A stretch of 64,000 nucleotides of DNA from Cavia porcellus (Eukaryota > Chordata > Mammalia > Rodentia > Caviidae): contig NW_026947488.1 of the NCBI RefSeq assembly GCF_034190915.1, forward strand, positions 1,684,501 through 1,748,500, in the 5' to 3' direction. Position numbers and translations under genes: made by a program. Under the pieces are notes generated by a model. That model was not told where the DNA came from, did not search any database, and was given only the letters and a program-made list of their open reading frames with translations. The first letter of the stretch is position 1; each line of letters starts with the position of its first letter. Below are positions 23,948 to 35,625 of this stretch, one piece after another.

Positions 23948-26900
23948 TGTGCCCTCCTGCATATCCTCCCTTCTGCCCTCCTGCATATCTTCCCCTCTGC
24001 CCTGCATATCTTCCCCTCTGCCCTGCATATCCTCCCTTCTGCCCTCCTGCATATCCTCCCCTCTGTCCTCCTGCATGTCCTCCCCTCTGCCCTCCTGCAT
24101 ATCTTCCCCTCTGTCCTCGTGCATGTCCTCCCCTGTGCCTTCCTGCATATCCTCCCTTCTGCCCTGCATATCCTCCCCTCTGCCCTCCTGCATATCCTCC
24201 CCTCTGTCCTCCTGCATGTCCTCCCCTCTGCCCTCCTGCATATCCTCCCCTCTGCCCTCCTGCATGTCCTCCCCTCTGCCCTCCTGCATGTCCTCCCCTG
24301 TGCCTTCCTGCATATCCTCACTTCTGCCCTCCTGCATATCCTCCCCTCTGCCCTGCATATCCTCCCCTCTGCCCTGCATATCCTCCCCTCTGCCCTCCTG
24401 CATATCCTCCCCTCTGTCCTCCTGCATGTCCTCCCCTCTGCCCTCCTGCATGTCCTTCTCTCTGCCCTCCTGCATATCCTCCCCTCTGCCCTCCTGCATA
24501 TCCTCCCCTCTGTCCTCCTGCATGTCCTCCCCTCTGCCCTCCTGCATATCTTCCCCTCTGCCCTCCTGCATATCTTCCCCTCTGCCCTCCTGCATATCCT
24601 CCCCTCTGTCCTCCTGCATATCTTCCCCTCTGTCCTCGTGCATATCCTCCCCTCTGCCCTCCTGCATATCCTCCGCTCGGGCCTCCTGCATATCTTCCCC
24701 TCTGCCCTCCTGCATATCCTCCGCTTGGGCCTCCTGCATATCTTCCCCTCTGCCCTCCTGCATATCCTCCCCTCTGCCCTCCTGCATATCCTCCCCTCTG
24801 CCCTCCTGCATATCTTCCCCTCTGCCCTCCTGCATATCTTCCCCTCTGCCCTCCTGCATATCCTCCCCTCTGCCCTCCTGCATGTCCTCCCCTCTGCCCT
24901 CCTGCATGTCCTCCCCTCTGTCCTCCTGCATATCTTCCCCTCTGCCCTCCTGCACGTCCTCCCCTCTGCCCTCCTGCACGTCTTCCCCTCTGCCCTCCTG
25001 CACGTCCTCCCCTCTGCCCTCCTGCACATCCTCCCCTCTGCCCTCCTGCACGTCCTCCCCTCTGCCCTCCTGCATATCCTCCCATCTGCCCTCCTGCATG
25101 TCCTCCCCTCTGTCCTCCTGCATATCTTCCCCTCTGCCCTCCTGCATGTCCTCCCCTCTGCCCTCCTGCATGTCCTCCCCTCTGCCCTCCTGCACATCCT
25201 CCCCTCTGCCCTCCTGCACGTCCTCCCCTCTGCCCTCCTGCATATCCTCCCCTCTGCCCTCCTGCATGTCCTCCCCTCTGCCCTCCTGCATATCCTCCCC
25301 TCTGTCCTCCTGCATATCTTCCCCTCTGCCCTCCTGCATATCTTCCCCTCTGCCCTCCTGCATATCCTCCCCTCTGCCCTCCTGCATGTCCTCCCCTCTG
25401 TCCTCCTGCATATCTTCCCCTCTGCCCTCCTGCATGTCCTCCCCTCTGCCCTCCTGCATGTCCTCTCCTCTGCCCTCCTGCATATCCTCCCCTCTGCCCT
25501 CCTGCATGTCCTCCCCTCTGCCCTCCTGCATATCCTCCCCTCGGCCCTTCTGCATGTCCTCCCCTCGGCCCTCCTGCATATCCTCCCCTCTGTCCTCCTG
25601 CATGTCCTCCCCTCTGCCCTCCTGCATGTCCTCCCCTGTGCCCTCCTGCATATCCTCCCTTCTGCCCTCCTGCATATCCTCGCCTCTGCCCTGCATATCT
25701 TCCCCTCTGCCCTGCATATCCTCCCTTCTGCCCTCCTGCATATCCTCCCCTCTGTCCTCCTGCATGTCCTCCCCTCTGCCCTCCTGCATATCTTCCCCTC
25801 TGTCCTCGTGCATGTCCTCCCCTGTGCCTTCCTGCATATCCTCCCTTCTGCCCTGCATATCCTCCCCTCTGCCCTCCTGCATATCCTCCCCTCTGTCCTC
25901 CTGCATGTCCTCCCCTCTGCCCTCCTGCATATCCTCCCCTCTGCCCTCCTGCATGTCCTCCCCTCTGCCCTCCTGCATGTCCTCCCCTGTGCCTTCCTGC
26001 ATATCCTCACTTCTGCCCTCCTGCATATCCTCTCCTCTGCCCTGCATATCCTCCCCTCTGCCCTGCATATCCTCCCCTCTGCCCTCCTGCATATCCTCCC
26101 CTCTGTCCTCCTGCATGTCCTCCCCTCTGCCCTCCTGCATGTCCTTCTCTCTGCCCTCCTGCATATCCTCCCCTCTGCCCTCCTGCATATCCTCCCCTCT
26201 GTCCTCCTGCATGTCCTCCCCTCTGCCCTCCTGCATATCTTCCCCTCTGCCCTCCTGCATATCTTCCCCTCTGCCCTCCTGCATATCCTCCCCTCTGTCC
26301 TCCTGCATATCTTCCCCACTGTCCTCGTGCATATCCTCCCCTCTGCCCTCCTGCATATCCTCCGCTCGGGCCTCCTGCATATCTTCCCCTCTGCCCTCCT
26401 GCATATCCTCCGCTCGGGCCTCCTGCATATCTTCCCCTCTGCCCTCCTGCATATCCTCCCCTCTGCCCTCCTGCATATCCTCCCCTCTGCCCTCCTGCAT
26501 ATCTTCCCCTCTGCCCTCCTGCATATCTTCCCCTCTGCCCTCCTGCATATCCTCCCCTCTGCCCTCCTGCATGTCCTCCCCTCTGCCCTCCTGCATGTCC
26601 TCCCCTCTGTCCTCCTGCATATCTTCCCCTCTGCCCTCCTGCACGTCCTCCCCTCTGCCCTCCTGCACGTCTTCCCCTCTGCCCTCCTGCACGTCCTCCC
26701 CTCTGCCCTCCTGCACATCCTCCCCTCTGCCCTCCTGCACGTCCTCCCCTCTGCCCTCCTGCATATCCTCCCATCTGCCCTCCTGCATGTCCTCCCCTCT
26801 GTCCTCCTGCATATCTTCCCCTCTGCCCTCCTGCATGTCCTCCCCTCTGCCCTCCTGCATGTCCTCCCCTCTGCCCTCCTGCACATCCTCGCCTCTGCCC

Positions 26901-28205
26901 TCCTGCACGTCCTCCCCTCTGCCCTCCTGCATATCCTCCCCTCTGCCCTCCTGCATGTCCTCCCCTCTGCCCTCCTGCATATCCTCCCCTCTGTCCTCCT
27001 GCATATCTTCCCCTCTGCCCTCCTGCATATCTTCCCCTCTGCCCTCCTGCATATCCTCCCCTCTGCCCTCCTGCATGTCCTCCCCTCTGTCCTCCTGCAT
27101 ATCTTCCCCTCTGCCCTCCTGCATGTCCTCCCCTCTGCCCTCCTGCATGTCCTCTCCTCTGCCCTCCTGCATATCCTCCCCTCTGCCCTCCTGCATGTCC
27201 TCCCCTCGGCCCTCCTGCATATCCTCCCCTCGGCCCTTCTGCATGTCCTCCCCTCGGCCCTCCTGCATATCCTCCCCTCTGTCCTCCTTCATGTCCTCCC
27301 CTCTGCCCTCCTGCATGTCCTCCCCTCTGCCCTCCTGCATGTCCTCCCCTGTGCCCTCCTGCATATCCTCCCTTCTGCCCTCCTGCATATCCTCGCCTCT
27401 GCCCTGCATATCTTCCCCTCTGCCCTGCATATCCTCCCTTCTGCCCTCCTGCATATCCTCCCCTCTGTCCTCCTGCATGTCCTCCCCTCTGCCCTCCTGC
27501 ATATCTTCCCCTCTGTCCTCGTGCATGTCCTCCCCTGTGCCTTCCTGCATATCCTCCCTTCTGCCCTGCATATCCTCCCCTCTGCCCTCCTGCATATCCT
27601 CCCCTCTGTCCTCCTGCATGTCCTCCCCTCTGCCCTCCTGCATATCCTCCCCTCTGCCCTCCTGCATGTCCTCCCCTCTGCCCTCCTGCATGTTCTCCCC
27701 TGTGCCTTCCTGCATATCCTCACTTCTGCCCTCCTGCATATCCTCCCCTCTGCCCTGCATATCCTCCCCTCTGCCCTGCATATCCTCCCCTCTGCCCTCC
27801 TGCATATCCTCCCCTCTGTCCTCCTGCATGTCCTCCCCTCTGCCCTCCTGCATGTCCTTCTCTCTGCCCTCCTGCATATCCTCCCCTCTGCCCTCCTGCA
27901 TATCCTCCCCTCTGTCCTCCTGCATGTCCTCCCCTCTGCCCTCCTGCATATCTTCCCCTCTGCCCTCCTGCATATCTTCCCCTCTGCCCTCCTGCATATC
28001 CTCCCCTCTGTCCTCCTGCATATCTTCCCCACTGTCCTCGTGCATATCCTCCCCTCTGCCCTCCTGCATATCCTCCGCTCGGGCCTCCTGCATATCTTCC
28101 CCTCTGCCCTCCTGCATATCCTCCGCTCGGGCCTCCTGCATATCTTCCCCTCTGCCCTCCTGCATATCCTCCCCTCTGCCCTCCTGCATATCCTCCCCTC
28201 TGCCC
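23948..28205. repeat. Higher-order repeat A in the minisatellite (about 1.7 kb, 2.5 copies)
   Basis: The unit-variant order repeats. The CCCCTGTGCC marker at 23,948 recurs at 25,637 (+1,689) and 27,350 (+1,713), and the paired CGCTCGGGCC units at 24,671 recur at 26,360 and 28,073 with the same spacings. Copy 1 (1,689 bp) fits 71 units of which 5 are 21 bp; copy 2 has one extra 24 bp unit near 27,290-27,345. Copy 3 stops matching at about 28,205. Confidence 0.9.
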
Positions 28206-29796
28206 TCCTTCATATCCTCCACTCGGGCCTCCTGCATATCCTCCCCTCTTCCCTCCTGCATATCCTCCCCTCTGCCCTCCTGCATGTCCTCCCCTCTGCC
28301 CTCCTGCATGTCCTCCCCTCTGTCCACCTGCATATCTTCCCCTCTGCCCTCCTGCATGTCCTCCCCTCTGTCCTCCTGCATATCTTCCCCTCTGCCCTCC
28401 TGCATGTCCTCCCCTCTGTCCTCCTGCATATCTTCCCCTCTGCCCTCCTGCATATCTTCCCCTCTGCCCTCCTGCATATCCTCCCCTCTGCCCTCCTGCA
28501 TATCCTCCCCTCTGTCCTCCTGCTTATCTTCCCCTCTGCCCTCCTGCATATCCTCCCCTCTGCCCTCCTGCATGTCCTCCCCTCTGCCCTCCTGCATGTC
28601 CTCCCCTCTGTCCACCTGCATATCTTCCCCTCTGCCCTCCTGCATGTCCTCCCCTCTATCCTCCTGCATATCTTCCCCTCTGCCCTCCTGCATGTCCTCC
28701 CCTCTGTCCTCCTGCATATCTTCCCCTCTGCCCTCCTGCATATCTTCCCCTCTGCCCTCCTGCATATCCTCCCCTCTGCCCTCGTGCATATCCTCCCCTC
28801 TGTCCTCCTGCATATCTTCCCCTCTGCCCTCCTGCATATCCTCCCCTCTGTCCACCTGCATGTCCTCCTCTCTGCCCTCCTGCATGTCCTCCCCTCTGTC
28901 CTCCTGCATATCTTCCCCTCTGCCCTCCTGCATATCTTCCCCTCTGCCCTCCTGCATGTCCTCCCCTCTGTCCTCCTGCATATCTTCCCCTCTGCCCTCC
29001 TGCATATCTTCCCCTCTGCCCTCCTGCATATCCTCCCCTCTGCCCTCGTGCATATCCTCCCCTCTGTCCTCCTGCATATCTTCCCCTCTGCCCTCCTGCA
29101 TATCCTCCCCTCTGTCCACCTGCATGTCCTCCCCTCTGCCCTCCTGCATGTCCTCCCCTCTGTCCTCCTGCATATCTTCCCCTCTGCCCTCCTGCATATC
29201 TTCCCCTCTGCCCTCCTGCATATCTTCCCCTCTGCCCTCCTGCATATCTTCCCCTCTGCCCTCCTGCATATCCTGCCCTCTGCCCTCCTGCATATCCTCC
29301 CCTCTGTCCACCTGCATATCTTCCCCTCTGCCCTCCTGCATGTCCTCCCCTCTGTCCTCCTGAATATCTTCCCCTCTGCCCTCCTGCATGTCCTCCCCTC
29401 TGTCCTCCTGCATATCTTCCCCTCTGCCCTCCTGCATATCCTCCCCTCTGCCCTCCTGCATATCCTCCCCTCTGCCCTCCTGCATATCCTCCCCTCTGCC
29501 CTCCTGCATATCCTCCCCTCTGCCCTCCTGCATATCCTCCCCTCTGTCCTCCTGCATATCTTCCCATCTGCCCTCCTGCATATCCTCCCCTCTGTCCACC
29601 TGCATATCTTCCCCTCTGCCCTCCTGCATGTCCTCCCCTCTGTCCTCCTGCATATCTTCCCCTCTGCCCTCCTGCATGTCCTCCCCTCTGTCCTCCTGCA
29701 TATCTTCCCCTCTGCCCTCCTGCATATCTTCCCCTCTGCCCTCCTGCATATCCTCCCCTCTGCCCTCCTGCATATCCTCCCCTCTGTCCACCTGCA

Positions 29797-31745
29797 TATC
29801 TTCCCCTCTGCCCTCCTGCATGTCCTCCCCTCTGTCCTCCTGCATATCTTCCCCTCTGCCCTCCTGCATGTCCTCCCCTCTGCCCTCCTGCATGTCCTCT
29901 CCTCTGCCCTCCTGCATATCCTCCCCTCTGCCCTCCTGCATGTCCTCCCCTCTGCCCTCCTGCATATCCTCCCCTCTGTCAACCTGCATATCTTCCCCTC
30001 TGCCCTCCTGCATGTCCTCCCCTCTGTCCTCCTGCATATCTTCCCCTCTGCCCTTCTGCATATCCTCCCCTCTGTCCTCCTGCATATCTTCCCCTCTGCC
30101 CTCCTGCATATCCTCCCCTCTGCCCTCCTGCATGTCCTCCCCTCTGTCCACCTGCATATCTTCCCCTCTGCCCTTCTGCATGTCCTCCCCTCTGTCCTCC
30201 TGCATATCTTCCCCTCTGCCCTCCTGCATGTCCTCCCCTCTGTCCTCCTGCATATCTTCCCCTCTGCCCTCCTGCATATCCTCCCCTCTGCCCTAGTGCA
30301 TATCCTCCCCTCTGTCCTCCTGCATATCTTCCCCTCTGCCCTCCTGCATATCTTCCCCTCTGCCCTCCTGCATGTCCTCCCCTCTGTCCTCCTGCATATC
30401 TTCCCCTCTGCCCTCCTGCATATCCTCCCCTCTGCCTTCCTGCATATCCTCCCCTCTGTCCTCCTGCATATCTTCCCCTCTGCCCTCCTGCATATCCTCC
30501 CCTCTGCCCTCCTGCATATCCTCCCCTCTGTCCTCCTGCATATCTTCCCCTCTGCCCTCCTGCATATCCTCCCCTCTGCCCTCCTGCATATCCTCCCCTC
30601 TGTCCTCCTGCATATCTTCCCCTCTGCCCTCATGCATATCCTCCCCTCTGCCCTCCTGCATATCTTCCCCTCTGTCCTCGTGCATATCCTCCCCTCTGCC
30701 CTCCTGCATGTCCTCCCCTCTGCCCTCCTGCATATCCTCCCCTCTGTCCACCTGCATATCTTCCCCTCTGCCCTCCTGCATGTCCTCCCCTCTGTCCTCC
30801 TGCATATCTTCCCCTCTGCCCTCCTGCATGTCCTCCCCTCTGTCCTCCTGCATATCTTCCCCTCTGCCCTCCTGCATGTCCTCCCCTCTGCCCTCCTGCA
30901 TGTCCTCTCCTCTGCCCTCCTGCATATCCTCCCCTCTGCCCTCCTGCATGTCCTCCCCTCTGCCCTCCTGCATATCCTCCCCTCTGTCAACCTGCATATC
31001 TTCCCCTCTGCCCTCCTGCATGTCCTCCCCTCTGTCCTCCTGCATATCTTCCCCTCTGCCCTCCTGCATGTCCTCCCCTCTGTCCTCCTGCATATCTTCC
31101 CCTCTGCCCTCCTGCATATCCTCCCCTCTGCCCTCCTGCATGTCCTCCCCTCTGTCCACCTGCATATCTTCCCCTCTGCCCTTCTGCATGTCCTCCCCTC
31201 TGTCCTCCTGCATATCTTCCCCTCTGCCCTCCTGCATGTCCTCCCCTCTGTCCTCCTGCATATCTTCCCCTCTGCCCTCCTGCATATCCTCCCCTCTGCC
31301 CTAGTGCATATCCTCCCCTCTGTCCTCCTGCATATCTTCCCCTCTGCCCTCCTGCATATCTTCCCCTCTGCCCTCCTGCATGTCCTCCCCTCTGTCCTCC
31401 TGCATATCTTCCCCTCTGCCCTCCTGCATATCCTCCCCTCTGCCTTCCTGCATATCCTCCCCTCTGTCCTCCTGCATATCTTCCCCTCTGCCCTCCTGCA
31501 TATCCTCCCCTCTGCCCTCCTGCATATCCTCCCCTCTGTCCTCCTGCATATCTTCCCCTCTGCCCTCCTGCATATCCTCCCCTCTGCCCTCCTGCATATC
31601 CTCCCCTCTGTCCTCCTGCATATCTTCCCCTCTGCCCTCATGCATATCCTCCCCTCTGCCCTCCTGCATATCTTCCCCTCTGTCCTCGTGCATATCCTCC
31701 CCTCTGCCCTCCTGCATGTCCTCCCCTCTGCCCTCTTGCATATCC
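29797..31745. repeat. Higher-order repeat B in the minisatellite (1,008 bp, two copies)
   Basis: Rare variants recur at exactly 1,008 bp (42 x 24): CTGTCAACCTG at 29,979 and 30,987; CCCTAGTGCA at 30,291 and 31,299; CTGCCTTCCTG at about 30,431 and 31,439; CCCTCATGCA at about 30,628 and 31,636. Copy 1 is about 29,797-30,804 and copy 2 about 30,805-31,745. Few or no differences between copies were seen by eye, so this duplication is young. Confidence 0.9.
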
Positions 31746-33769
31746 TCCCCTCTGTCCTCCTGCATATCTTCTCCTCTGTCCTCCTGCATATCTTCCCCTC
31801 TGCCCTCCTGCATGTCCTCCCCTCTGTCCTCCTGCATATCTTCTCCTCTGCCCTCCTGCATATCTTCCCCTCTGCCCTCCTGCATGTCCTCCCCTCTGTC
31901 CTCCTGCATATCTTCCCCTCTGCCCTCCTGCATGTCCTCTCCTCTGCCCTCCTGCATATCTTCCCCTCTGCCCTCCTGCATATCTTCCCCTCTGCCCTCC
32001 TGCATATCCTCCCCTCTGCCCTCCTGCATATCCTCCCCTCTGTCCTCCTGCATATCTTCCCCTCTGCCCTCCTGCATATCTTCCCCTCTGCCCTCCTGCA
32101 TATCCTCCCCTCTGCCCTCCTGCATATCCTCCCCTCTGTCCTCCTGCATATCTTCCCCTCTGTCCTCGTGCATATCCTCCCCTCTGCCCTCCTGCATATC
32201 TTCCCCTCTGTCCTCGTGCATATCCTCCCCTCTGCCCTCCTGCATATCTTCCCCTCTGTCCTCGTGCATATCCTCCCCTCTGCCCTCCTGCATATCTTCC
32301 CCTCTGTCCTCGTGCATATCCTCCCCTCTGCCCTCCTGCATGTCCTCCCCTCTGCCCTCCTGCATGTCCTCCCCTCTGCCCTCCTGCATGTCCTCCCCTC
32401 TGCTCTCCTGCATATCTTCCCCTCTGCCCTCCTGCATATGCTCCCCTCTGCCCTCCTGCATGTCCTCTTCTCTGGCCTCCTGCTTGTCCTCCCCTCTGTC
32501 CTCCTGCATGTCCTGCTCTCTGCCCTACTGCATGTCCTCCTCTCTGCCCTCCTGCTTGTCCTCCCCTCTGTCCTCTTGCATGTCCTGCTCTCTGCCCTCT
32601 CTGTCCTCCTTTATGTATTACAGAGGTGAATTGAGGTCTCTTAGCCTGCCTGGCTCACAGCGCTCACATAATTTCTACTCTCCCACAGTCACACATCCTC
32701 GGCCAATCCTTCCCTATGAGTTAATAAAATCTCGGCTTGGCCCTTGGCCCATGCCTTTGTTCCTATGCACCTTTCTCATTGGCACTGGTAGGACCCGTTG
32801 GCTCCTCCCAACTAGAAATATGTCTCTGTGTCTTTATTCTCATTGTGAGTTGCACTGGAAATGGTAGACCAGAATTAATTTATTGGAATTAAGTTTTCCA
32901 TCGGATTAGAAATATAAACTTCCCAGACTGCAGTGAGGTCCAGGAAGGCTCTCTGCACTGTGGAGAATTTTTCATCTGCTTTATTTTTCCTAGGCCTAAT
33001 TTATTCCTCATTTTGGCTGAGCACCACGCCTGAGTTTCCTGTGTACCTGACACGCTCTGTGGAGGTTTCCTCCGTACCTGGAGAAACACTTAGCTCATTT
33101 CTGAGCAACTCCCTCAGGGAAAGGACTGGTGGATCAGGACTCCAGGCTCCGTGGAGCCCGGGACACTTCTCACACAGCATGGTCAGCCTGCGGCATGTGC
33201 AGCTGTCCAGGAGGCTCTTAACATCCAGTTTTACTGCCTCGCTTGGCCCTTGGCGGGCTTAGCTGGTTGCTGCGACTCCTGCTTTTCTTTCTGTGTTCAC
33301 TTTGCTCCTCCCGAAAGTCTCAGGTTTTCCCGCAGCTTCCGTGTAAGGACACACCCAGGCAGAGCGGGCTTTCTCTTCTCTACCAGCATCGGACCCCATG
33401 GTGCAGAAACCCCCTCTCTTTGATCATGTGTATTGAACAGACCAGGCTGCCGACCTTTGGGAGAGGGGCAAGAGTGAGACTTTGTTTCTCAATCTTTCAG
33501 GAGCCGGAGCCAGCCTAGCAGGCAGGTGGGCAGGCCTGGGGCAGGCACGGCACACTTGATTGCCTGGCACAGAGCTCTTTCCCCCAGCTCTTTGCTGGCT
33601 GAGTCTAGGGGTCACAGTCTGTTGGAGACAGGTATGAAGCAGCTCTGAGCAGGACTGAAAATGAACTGATTGGCTTTCTGTGTTTTATCTGTCGAGTCTT
33701 CCAACAGGGTTAGGTAGGCCTCTTGCCTGGTGATGGGAGCTGATTTCTAGTGAGTGAACCTCTATAAAT

Positions 33770-34175
33770 CACCACTGGTCCTGGCTGAGGCCTGCAGTGG
33801 CCTGTGATGCCACAGATGAAGCCACAGTTGAGGACACCTGACATGGACAAAGGCTGCAGTCCCCTCACACCTGCAGTCTCACTCCTACCATAACGTAAAT
33901 GTCGTCCTGGAGATGAGACTGTTCTCCTAAGTTGGCATAATTAACTGCTTGGTGACGTCTTGGAAGGGACTCCCTAGGTCCTGCTCATTCCCCACCCCCC
34001 ATCCCCCACTTTCCTCAGGATCCCCGCCCTTTGTTTGGACCCAATAGATAGGGGAGGCCCAGAGAAGCTCTTTGTCTTATCCCTCGTTGTAACCACAGAG
34101 TCAGAACTCTGGGAGAGGACTTCGGTCCCCCCAGAGCCCTAAAATCACACCGCTCATCTCCTCATCTCATTTCGG
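33770..34175. repeat. Dispersed LTR-like repeat, copy 2
   Basis: Homologous by eye to 20,720-21,115 in the same orientation, ending in the AGAGCCCTAAAATCACAC block. The family is unidentified and the ends are approximate. Confidence 0.5.
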
Positions 34176-35059
34176 CCTTCGCTGTATGCTCCTTTGGGGG
34201 AGATGGAGCTACATCACGCCCCTAACAGTCTCTCCAGATTTGGTTCACTTCCTCTAAAACCCTTTGTGAGTTTATAGGCACCGCCACAGATGGTAACTGC
34301 TTAGCCGCGGGACTTTTCCAATCAGAGCGTGTAGGGAGCCCACTCTCTCATCCACTCTTTCTCCCTTTGTTTGGGGGCCTTTGGGGTGCACAACCTTGGA
34401 CTCATCTGCAGGCAAGTTTTGTCCAGCAGTAGCTTTTCACTCAAAGTTAAAGACTGTATTTTCAAAAATGGACTGCTTTAAATTTCCGTTTCTTACAGCT
34501 GAAAACACTGAACTCTGTTCCTGGAGTAAGAGCCCAAGGCTGGTAATGGTTTTACAACTACTTCTGCTTCAGGAAAGCCTGGCGGTGTTCAGGCTTCCAG
34601 TCCAATGGGCTGTGTCCTTTGATTAGCTGATACGTGGCCCTAGTATTCATCTCAAGTGTGGAATACGTGAGTGGCCGTGTGCCCCACATCCAAGAAGGCC
34701 TGTGATCATTTTGGTGTGGTTGGCATGGGAAGAGCCATTCCGACTGTTTCGTTACTTTTCTCATAGCTGAGACAAAATGCCCCACATCCAGAGTTAAAGG
34801 TGGAAGGTTTGTTTAGCTCACAGGTTGCAGAGGTTTCTGTCCATAGGCAGCTGGTTCCAAGGCAGGGTGGCTCATGGCAGAGGGCATCGCGGAAGAGAAA
34901 TGGGCAGAGGGCAGCAAAGCAGCAGCAGTAACCAGCAATGACAGCTCTCTTCCCGTCCCTGATAGTCCAACCGGGCTACCTGCCCTCAGGGAGCACTCAT
35001 TCCCAGGGCGGGGGCACCTGGATCCCAGCACCACACACCTCGATCCCCGCCTTTGAAAA

Positions 35060-35625
35060 GCTCTACCTGTGATGACATAAGGTGTGGGGGATGTGGAGTC
35101 ACTTTGAAGGCCCTAGGCCCCCTCGGACCTGCAGTAAACAATAGCCCCCGGTATGTGAGACAGAGGCGGGACAGGAATGCCTGTTCTCAGTGAAGTTCTT
35201 ATCACCCTCTGAAACCATGTTGTGTGACCTGGCTTTGTTTACAGAGTCATGAGGAAGTGGCCGACCACCTTTTGTGACACTAGCAACAACATAATTAACA
35301 ACATTCTTGGGCTAATGAATTTCCTCCTGGGCTAGAGGGGCTAGAAGAATTGATGTTGATTAACTTAGATGAACATTGTAGTCTGTCACATTGTAGCTTG
35401 TCACAAGGAATGCTTTTTCTCTAGTTAATTGTCTGTGCTCTGTGAATTGATCCGGTTTACTATATAAGAATCCTAGAATAAAGACTGGGGGTGCAGTGCA
35501 GTGCAGGCAGTTGCAATTGCCGTCTCTTCTGTTTCTTTTCCGAGCGCTGCACCCCCCGTGTCCCGATCTGGTGTATGTGTGCCTTTTCCCGGAGTTCAGA
35601 GTGCTCTAGACACTCCCGACAATAA
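35060..35625 (+). mobile_element. Solitary endogenous-retrovirus-type LTR
   Basis: Has the layout of a proviral LTR: a long U3-like stretch, a TATA box (TATATAAG at 35,461), an AATAAA about 15 bp later (35,477), a GT/T-rich region with TTTCTTTTCCGAG, and an end near CACTCCCGACA (about 35,621). No retroviral coding sequence adjoins it, so it is a solo LTR. Exact ends and the target duplication could not be fixed; the left end may lie nearer 35,218. Confidence 0.55.

Larger units (their letters stand above)
23345..32612. repeat. Giant 24-bp minisatellite array (about 385 units)
   Basis: Tandem array of a pyrimidine-rich 24 bp unit; one unit consists of the halves CTCCCCTCTGCC and CTCCTGCATATC. 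Variant sites recur: ATATC or ATGTC, TCCTCC or TCTTCC, CTGCCC or CTGTCC, CCTCCTG or CCTCGTG or CCACCTG, and rarer CGCTCGGGCC. Some units in the 5' half lack 3 bp (21 bp; CCCTGCATATC) and one lacks a single C near 23,922. From 28,261 to 32,341 the period is exactly 24 bp with no indel (170 units). Both edges (23,345-23,690 and 32,460-32,612) are degenerate, as expected for an array that expands and homogenises internally. The unit lacks stops in most frames, so frames of 1,965, 2,999 and 2,986 codons (+ strand) and up to 2,210 codons (- strand) are by-products of the repeat. They have no splice context or non-repetitive domain, and I do not call them genes. Confidence 0.97.

Noticed and set aside
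23690..32460. CRISPR array
   Set aside because: Units are contiguous with no unique spacers, and the surroundings are a mammalian genome.
23466..32634. Giant protein-coding genes (1,965, 2,999 and 2,986 codons on +, 2,210 on -)
   Set aside because: All consist only of eight-residue translations of the 24-bp minisatellite, overlap in several frames and both strands, and have no non-repetitive domain or splice context.
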